Below, piece by piece: positions 7,206-10,841 of a DNA stretch of 10,841 nt. Numbering within the stretch: position 1 is the first letter of the stretch; every line of letters starts with the position of its first letter. A program made the translations under genes and the position numbers. The notes beneath the pieces were generated by a model. The model was given only the letters and a program-made list of their open reading frames with translations. It was not told the origin of the DNA and searched no databases. Origin of the DNA: Weeksellaceae bacterium (GTDB lineage: Bacteria; Bacteroidota; Bacteroidia; Flavobacteriales; Weeksellaceae); contig JAQVKJ010000019.1 in NCBI GenBank assembly GCA_028694715.1, positions 1-10,841 on the forward strand, in the 5' to 3' direction.

Positions 7206-7871
7206 TTAGTCTTTCGCTGGCAGCAAGATTTCGTCCACCATGCCGTATGCTTTGGCTTCGGTTGAAGTCATCCAATAGTCACGGTCTCCATCCTCCAGAA
7301 TTTTTTCAAACGGCTGTCCCGAATGGTCTGCAATGATCTGATACAATTCTTCTTTGAGTTTCAGAATTTCTTTGAGCGTAATTTCCATATCTGAAGCCTG
7401 TCCCTGTGCACCGCCCATCGGCTGGTGAATCATCACTCTTGAATGCTTCAGCGAAGAGCGTTTTCCTTTCTGCCCGGCACAAAGCAATACCGCTGCCATG
7501 GAAGCTGCCATTCCGGTGCAAATTGTTGACACATCGGGTTTTACAATCTGCATGGTGTCATAAATACCCAATCCTGCATAAACTCCTCCACCGGGCGAAT
7601 TGATGTATATCTGAATGTCTTTTGTTGCATCCACACTTTCCAGAAACAGCAACTGAGCCTGAATGATATTGGCTATTTCGTCGTTGATGGCCGTTCCCAA
7701 AAAGATGATTCTGTCCATCATCAGTCGTGAGAAAACATCCATTTGTGCTACATTCAGTTTCCTTTCCTCAACAATGTAAGGCGTCATGCTCTGAATGTAA
7801 GAATCCAAGTGGAGGCTGTTGATTTGCTGATCCTTGCCAGCATATTTTTTAAATTCTTTTCCTAAATCCAT
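7206..7871 (-). CDS. clpP: ATP-dependent Clp protease, proteolytic subunit ClpP
   Basis: Serine peptidase that forms the double heptameric barrel which degrades proteins fed in by ClpX. It has 221 residues. The catalytic triad is intact: S124 in GMAASMA, H149 in RVMIHQP and D198 in GDRDYW. Their spacing (25 and 49 residues from the Ser) equals that of the E. coli enzyme. The Gly-rich strand INSPGGGVYAG (90-100) shapes the oxyanion region. The N-terminus (about 30 residues before TPYIVEE) is longer than in mature E. coli ClpP and may include a propeptide. The gene starts 65 bases after tig, with its own TAATTTTG box in that gap. Two membrane-protein genes follow within 10 bases, so they probably share its transcript. 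Confidence 0.98.
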   Translation of the reverse strand: MDLGKEFKKYAGKDQQINSLHLDSYIQSMTPYIVEERKLNVAQMDVFSRLMMDRIIFLGTAINDEIANIIQAQLLFLESVDATKDIQIYINSPGGGVYAGLGIYDTMQIVKPDVSTICTGMAASMAAVLLCAGQKGKRSSLKHSRVMIHQPMGGAQGQASDMEITLKEILKLKEELYQIIADHSGQPFEKILEDGDRDYWMTSTEAKAYGMVDEILLPAKD

Positions 7872-7893
7872 TTTTATACTTTAATTGAAATAT

Positions 7894-7901
7894 CAAAATT
7901 A
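7894..7901 (-). promoter_or_regulatory. -7 promoter box of clpP
   Basis: The minus strand reads TAATTTTG (TAnnTTTG consensus), 22 bases before the clpP ATG, preceded by TTTGTG. The 13 bases TTGTGTAATTTTG are identical to those in front of the tlpA-like gene. It would let clpP be transcribed apart from tig. Confidence 0.55.
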
Positions 7902-7936
7902 CACAAATTTTTGGTTCTTGTAACTTGGCTTTGATG

Positions 7937-9355
7937 TTAGTGGTTGTGCTCGTGGTCGTGGTCATGGTCGTGGTCGTGGTCATGGTCGTGGTCATGGTCA
8001 TGATGTTTGGCTGAATGCTTTTTCTCCACCATATCCATAAAATCATCAAAACTGATTTCTATTTCTTTTGCTTTTACATTGTCCTTGAAGACTTTTTTCA
8101 TTTTATCACCAAAAACTTGTTCACTGATTTTTCTGAATTCATTTTCATTTTGCGCCGAACTCTGAACGATGTTTTCAATGTCATCGTCGGTCAGGTTAAA
8201 CTGTCCGTACATTGCCATTTGATTTTTGATGTTTTCTCTGATGGCGTTCAGTACTTCTTCGTACTCAACTTTCACATCAAAATCTTCTGCGATTTTGGAT
8301 TCAATCAACTGATAACGAAGTCCTTCTTCTTCTTTTTTCAATCTTTCTGCGGCTTCTTCTACAGACTGAATATTGTCATTTGAATAGTGCAACCATCTGC
8401 TCAAAAATTCATTGGGAAGTTCAAATTTGGTTTCTTTGATCAAGGCTTCCACAACTTCATTTACCAGATAATTGTCCGTCTCTCGAGCATACATTTTCTC
8501 AGCTTCCTGCTGAATTTTTTGTCTGAATTCTTTTTCGTTTTTCACTGTGCCCTCTCCATAAATTTTATCAAACAAAGCTTGGTCAATGGCTGCAGGTTCC
8601 TGAACACTGATTTCGACGATGCTCGCCTGAATCAGTCCGTCAAAATCCTTTTGTTCATCGGCTTTCATCCCGAGCAGATTTTCCAACACAGAAGCCTCTT
8701 TGCTGATTTCATTGAGTTTCAAAACCACTTTGTCCCCCACTTTTTTGTTGTGGAATTTTGAAGCTTTGGCCAGTTCATCGGTGAAGAAATAAGTTTCGTT
8801 TTCAAAACCGTCCTGCACTTCATTCTTGTCTTTGTCAAGTTCTTTGATTTGAACTTTTATGTTCACCGCACCTTCGTCAGCAACTTTGTCTATGGATTTT
8901 ACTGCGCCGTATCGTTCAGAGAAGTTTTTTACATATTTAGAAATTTCATCTTCTCCTACCTTTATCTTGTATGTATCCACTTTGATTTTGGATAAATCCA
9001 CTTTGAAGTCAGGTGCCAGTCCGATTTCGAATTCAAAATTCAGCGGATCTGCATTCCAATCAAAATCTGCCTGTTCTATTGGAAGCGGATTGCCCAGCAT
9101 CGAAATATTTTCTTTGCGGATAAAATCATTGATTCCGGTTTGAAGCAACTGATTCACCTCATCGGCAATGATGCTCTTTTCAAATTGTTTTCTGACATAG
9201 CTCATTGGCACATGCCCTTTTCTGAATCCTTTGACAGAAGCATTTTTCTTGTATGTTTTCAAAGTTTTTTCCACTTTGTCCATGTAGTCGGACTTGTCAA
9301 TACTAACTGTCAGTTGGGAATTCAGTGCGTCAATGCTGTTATGGCTGATATTCAT
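7937..9355 (-). CDS. tig: Trigger factor with a C-terminal His/Asp-rich tail
   Basis: Ribosome-bound chaperone and peptidyl-prolyl isomerase that meets nascent chains at the exit tunnel. In the 472 residues: the N-terminal ribosome-binding domain has the signature GFRKGHVP (43-50, with F44-R45-K46); a diverged FKBP-like isomerase domain lies at roughly 150-240; and the helical C-terminal chaperone domain follows. The last 22 residues (451-472) are an unusual tail of 12 His, 8 Asp, 1 Glu and 1 Asn, with a further His at 447. It is encoded by a hexamer repeat and looks able to bind Ni, Zn or Cu ions, much as the His-rich tail of the isomerase SlyD does; that role is an inference. The gene heads the tig-clpP cluster and has a TACCTTTG box 20 bases upstream. 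Confidence 0.96.
   Translation of the reverse strand: MNISHNSIDALNSQLTVSIDKSDYMDKVEKTLKTYKKNASVKGFRKGHVPMSYVRKQFEKSIIADEVNQLLQTGINDFIRKENISMLGNPLPIEQADFDWNADPLNFEFEIGLAPDFKVDLSKIKVDTYKIKVGEDEISKYVKNFSERYGAVKSIDKVADEGAVNIKVQIKELDKDKNEVQDGFENETYFFTDELAKASKFHNKKVGDKVVLKLNEISKEASVLENLLGMKADEQKDFDGLIQASIVEISVQEPAAIDQALFDKIYGEGTVKNEKEFRQKIQQEAEKMYARETDNYLVNEVVEALIKETKFELPNEFLSRWLHYSNDNIQSVEEAAERLKKEEEGLRYQLIESKIAEDFDVKVEYEEVLNAIRENIKNQMAMYGQFNLTDDDIENIVQSSAQNENEFRKISEQVFGDKMKKVFKDNVKAKEIEISFDDFMDMVEKKHSAKHHDHDHDHDHDHDHDHDHEHNH
7952..7999. repeat. Eight tandem hexamers RTGGTC encoding the His-Asp tail of trigger factor
   Basis: The plus strand holds eight consecutive copies of GTGGTC or ATGGTC, read on the minus strand as Asp-His codon pairs. 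The alternation of CAC and CAT for His shows some decay by synonymous change. Gain or loss of units keeps the frame, so tail length can vary easily. Confidence 0.9.
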
Positions 9356-9375
9356 TTCTTAAAAAATTTGGTTTG

Positions 9376-9383
9376 CAAAGGTA
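9376..9383 (-). promoter_or_regulatory. -7 promoter box of tig
   Basis: The minus strand reads TACCTTTG, a TAnnTTTG match, 20 bases before the tig ATG, in the divergent intergenic region shared with the GatB/YqeY-domain gene. No clear -33 element. Confidence 0.5.
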
Positions 9384-9492
9384 CATATTTTTAATCTAAA
9401 ATAAGACAGTCGATTTCAATGCTTTTGCTTATTGAATCTCTACATTTTTGTTGAATTTTCAAATTTCTGGCTGAATTTCATTCATTACTCAC

Positions 9493-9500
9493 TAACTTTG
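9493..9500 (+). promoter_or_regulatory. -7 promoter box of the GatB/YqeY-domain gene
   Basis: TAACTTTG matches TAnnTTTG, 20 bases before the ATG at 9521. Together with the tig box it makes 9356-9520 a divergent promoter region about 165 bases long; I see no open frame or RNA structure in it. Confidence 0.5.
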
Positions 9501-9520
9501 TCTTCCCAATTATTCAAAAT

Positions 9521-9973
9521 ATGAGCTTAGAATCCAAAATCACTGAGCAACTGAAAGAAGCGATGAAGGCAAAAAATTCCATTGCATTGGAAGCACTTCG
9601 CGCCATTAAGTCAGAAATACTGCTGATCAAAACCTCAGGCAAAAGTACAGAAATCTCTGATGCACAAGAAACTGCGCTACTTCAGAAAATGATCAAACAA
9701 CGAAAAGAAGCCGCAGAGCATTTCAGCGCAAACAACAGAACAGAGCTGGCCGAAAAAGAAATGGCGCAAATCGAAGTTATTCAGAAATTCTTGCCAGAAC
9801 AGCTCAGTCCTGATGCATTGGAAGCAGAATTAAAGAAAATCATTGCAATCACCGGAGCTGCTTCTGCCAAAGACATGGGAAAAGTAATGGGTGTTGCCGG
9901 AAAACAACTCGCAGGAAGAGCTGAGGGAAGGGCCATTGCAGACATGGTCAAAAAATTACTGAATCAGGCCTGA
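9521..9973 (+). CDS. GatB/YqeY domain-containing protein
   Basis: A 150-residue, mostly helical cytoplasmic protein of the stand-alone YqeY family, which matches the tRNA-binding tail domain of the amidotransferase subunit GatB. Seen: the typical start LESKITEQLKEAMKAKNSI; ALRAIKSEI at 25-33; the central MIKQRKEAAEHF (57-68); EKEMAQIEVIQKFLPEQLS (78-96); and the C-terminal GKVMGV...AGRAEGRAIADMVKKLL. The length equals that of the family (about 148). Members are thought to act on tRNA-dependent amidation or related steps, but the exact role is not settled. It is transcribed away from tig with its own -7 box, and a small TTCG-loop hairpin with a T run follows it. Confidence 0.93.
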   Translation: MSLESKITEQLKEAMKAKNSIALEALRAIKSEILLIKTSGKSTEISDAQETALLQKMIKQRKEAAEHFSANNRTELAEKEMAQIEVIQKFLPEQLSPDALEAELKKIIAITGAASAKDMGKVMGVAGKQLAGRAEGRAIADMVKKLLNQA

Positions 9974-10000
9974 ACCCAAAATTATTTTTCTACCGAATTG

Positions 10001-10020
10001 ATGACTTCGGTCATGTTTTT
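10001..10020 (+). terminator. Putative TTCG-loop terminator after the GatB/YqeY-domain gene
   Basis: ATGAC and GTCAT pair around the very stable loop TTCG (10006-10009), followed by GTTTTT, 28 bases past the stop codon. The stem is only 5 pairs; an alternative pairing ACCGAA/TTCGGT just upstream competes. The rest of the 245-base gap up to 10218 is AT-rich and holds no gene, only the promoter of the next gene and a short inverted repeat. Confidence 0.5.
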
Positions 10021-10153
10021 GAGCTGAAAATCAGAACTTCTTAACGAATTTAACTTTTTATGGATTTTTAACAGAATTTTAACCAGCTTCTAAAAACCGC
10101 TACCACAAAGAGTTACATCATTTTTTCGTCTCAAAAAACTAACCACCGGCATA

Positions 10154-10166
10154 CTACAAACTGTAG
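10154..10166. promoter_or_regulatory. Short inverted repeat upstream of the RlpA-like gene
   Basis: CTACA-AAC-TGTAG is a perfect 5-base inverted repeat 16 bases upstream of the -7 box, where the -33 region would be. It could be a binding site for a regulator, but so short a repeat also arises by chance. Confidence 0.25.
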
Positions 10167-10182
10167 CTTGAGGATGCCATCG

Positions 10183-10190
10183 TAATTTTG
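10183..10190 (+). promoter_or_regulatory. -7 promoter box of the RlpA-like gene
   Basis: TAATTTTG matches TAnnTTTG and is followed by GC. It sits 28 bases before the ATG at 10219. No clear -33 element. Confidence 0.5.
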
Positions 10191-10218
10191 CGCTGCAAAT
10201 CTGAAAATAAATTTAAAG

Positions 10219-10590
10219 ATGAAATCAGTAGTTACATTTGTATTACTAATCGGCTTTATTGCATTCGGGGGTGCGTCTGTTTATAACGGCATCAAAGGTC
10301 TGTCAGGGAGTGGAAAAGCTTCTTGGTACGGCGGAAAATTTCACGGAAAGAAAACTGCGAGCGGAGACATCTACAATATGCACGAACTCACTGCCGCACA
10401 CAAAACACTTCCGTTCGGGACAAAGGTGAAAATCACCAATCCGAAAAACGGTAAATCTGTAGTCATTGAAGTAAATGACAGAGGACCTTTTGTGAAATCA
10501 AGAGATTTTGACTTGAGTCGCGCTGCATTTAATGAAATCGGAAATACCAACAGCGGAGTAATCAACATAGAATACGAGGTAATCAATTAA
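10219..10590 (+). CDS. Short RlpA-like septal ring lytic transglycosylase family protein (DPBB domain)
   Basis: A 123-residue protein with an N-terminal signal or anchor at about 4-20 (VVTFVLLIGFIAFGGAS) followed by one double-psi beta-barrel domain. RlpA hallmarks are clear: KASWYGGKFHGKKTASG (33-49), ELTAAHKTLPFGTKVKI (56-72), NDRGPF (86-91) and RDFDLSRAAF (95-104). RlpA proteins cut peptidoglycan lacking stem peptides, acting outside the inner membrane at the septum. This copy has no SPOR domain and no lipobox cysteine, so septal targeting via denuded glycan and outer-membrane lipid anchoring are both unlikely. It is a single-gene unit with its own -7 box and a strong terminator. Whether it is enzymatically active cannot be told by eye. 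Confidence 0.9.
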   Translation: MKSVVTFVLLIGFIAFGGASVYNGIKGLSGSGKASWYGGKFHGKKTASGDIYNMHELTAAHKTLPFGTKVKITNPKNGKSVVIEVNDRGPFVKSRDFDLSRAAFNEIGNTNSGVINIEYEVIN

Positions 10591-10614
10591 GAAAAAAGGG
10601 AGATATATTGTATC

Positions 10615-10643
10615 AAAACCGTCAGCCTACTGACGGTTTTTTT
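10615..10643 (+). terminator. Bidirectional terminator between the RlpA-like gene and rsmD
   Basis: AAAACCGTCAG pairs perfectly with CTGACGGTTTT (11 pairs) around the loop CCTA, then continues as seven T in all on the plus strand. On the minus strand the same hairpin ends in TTTT, so it can also stop transcription coming from rsmD. It lies 24 bases past the stop of the RlpA-like gene and 11 bases past that of rsmD. Confidence 0.88.
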
Positions 10644-10654
10644 GTTATGAAAAC

Positions 10655-10841
10655 TCACTGCTCAAAATCAAAAAAGGAGAAATGAACCTTTCCATATTTC
10701 CTCGACTGAAGCAGATGTACATGATTTTTGAAATCAATGTTGCGCGGATGTTCCACAATCAATTCTCCACCCGGATTCAAAAAATTATTTGACTCAATCA
10801 ATTCTATGAGTTCATTGTATTGCGATTGTACAAAATCATAG
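10655..10841 (-). CDS. rsmD: 16S rRNA (guanine(966)-N(2))-methyltransferase RsmD, C-terminal part
   Basis: Only the last 61 residues are in the window; the gene runs off the right edge and the codon frame fits a last full codon at 10838-10840. It ends at a TGA (10655-10657). Seen: NPGGELIVEHPRNIDF and then SRKYGKVHFSFFDFEQ, the typical end of RsmD, where LxPGGxxxxE and the RxYGxxxxSFF closing strand belong to the Rossmann-type methyltransferase fold. RsmD methylates G966 of 16S rRNA in the cytoplasm. The catalytic NPPY motif lies outside the window. The call rests on the C-terminus alone; another small Rossmann methyltransferase is less likely. Confidence 0.75.
   Translation of the reverse strand, partial: YDFVQSQYNELIELIESNNFLNPGGELIVEHPRNIDFKNHVHLLQSRKYGKVHFSFFDFEQ

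Noticed and set aside
7849..8049. A 66-residue minus-strand frame rich in Met and Thr over the hexamer repeat
   Set aside because: It is the out-of-frame reading of the His-Asp repeat of tig; low complexity and overlaps a well-supported gene.
8015..9394. Phe-rich plus-strand open frames opposite tig
   Set aside because: Complement of Lys/Glu-rich trigger factor codons; hydrophobicity is an artefact of the opposite strand.
1..10841. CRISPR arrays, insertion sequences, tRNA or rRNA genes
   Set aside because: No spaced direct repeats, transposase motifs, terminal inverted repeats or recognisable RNA gene patterns were seen.

Overview
The window looks like chromosomal core-genome DNA of a member of the Bacteroidota, most likely Flavobacteriales. 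The evidence is a protein with a type IX secretion (T9SS) C-terminal sorting domain, a small PID-CTERM-type surface protein, a TlpA-like thioredoxin fused to a DUF4369-like N-terminal domain, no Shine-Dalgarno sequences, and the Bacteroidota -7 promoter box TAnnTTTG upstream of most transcription units. Base composition is moderately AT-rich and even. I see no insertion sequence, phage gene, CRISPR array, tRNA or rRNA.

Layout. From about 1 to 9355 everything is on the minus strand. Read in the direction of transcription the order is: trigger factor (tig), clpP, a small single-span membrane protein, an HTTM-domain membrane protein, clpX, a 652-residue T9SS-sorted protein, a 70-residue PID-CTERM protein, a TlpA-like lipid-free exported thioredoxin, and a polysaccharide deacetylase that runs off the left edge. 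At 9356-9520 lies a divergent promoter region, followed on the plus strand by a GatB/YqeY-domain protein and a short RlpA-like DPBB protein. Converging on the latter from the right edge is the 3' end of rsmD (16S rRNA G966 methyltransferase) on the minus strand, separated by a strong bidirectional terminator.

Function. tig, clpP and clpX form the classic protein quality-control cluster: trigger factor folds nascent chains and ClpXP degrades tagged or misfolded ones. Here clpP and clpX are split by a tightly packed pair (gaps of 10 and 5 bases) that resembles the SdpA/SdpB maturation proteins in architecture. The next block (T9SS protein, PID-CTERM protein, TlpA-like protein, deacetylase) is cell-envelope oriented.

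Most notable points: (1) the deacetylase gene has an in-frame TAA exactly where the Tyr of the conserved FAYPNG motif should be, with the correct reading frame continuing after it; (2) the trigger factor ends in a 22-residue His/Asp tail with 12 histidines encoded by an eight-copy hexamer repeat; (3) the HTTM/partner pair sits between clpP and clpX; (4) clpP and the tlpA-like gene share an extended promoter sequence. I found no clear undescribed system; the HTTM pair and the metal-binding-type trigger factor tail are the best candidates for follow-up.
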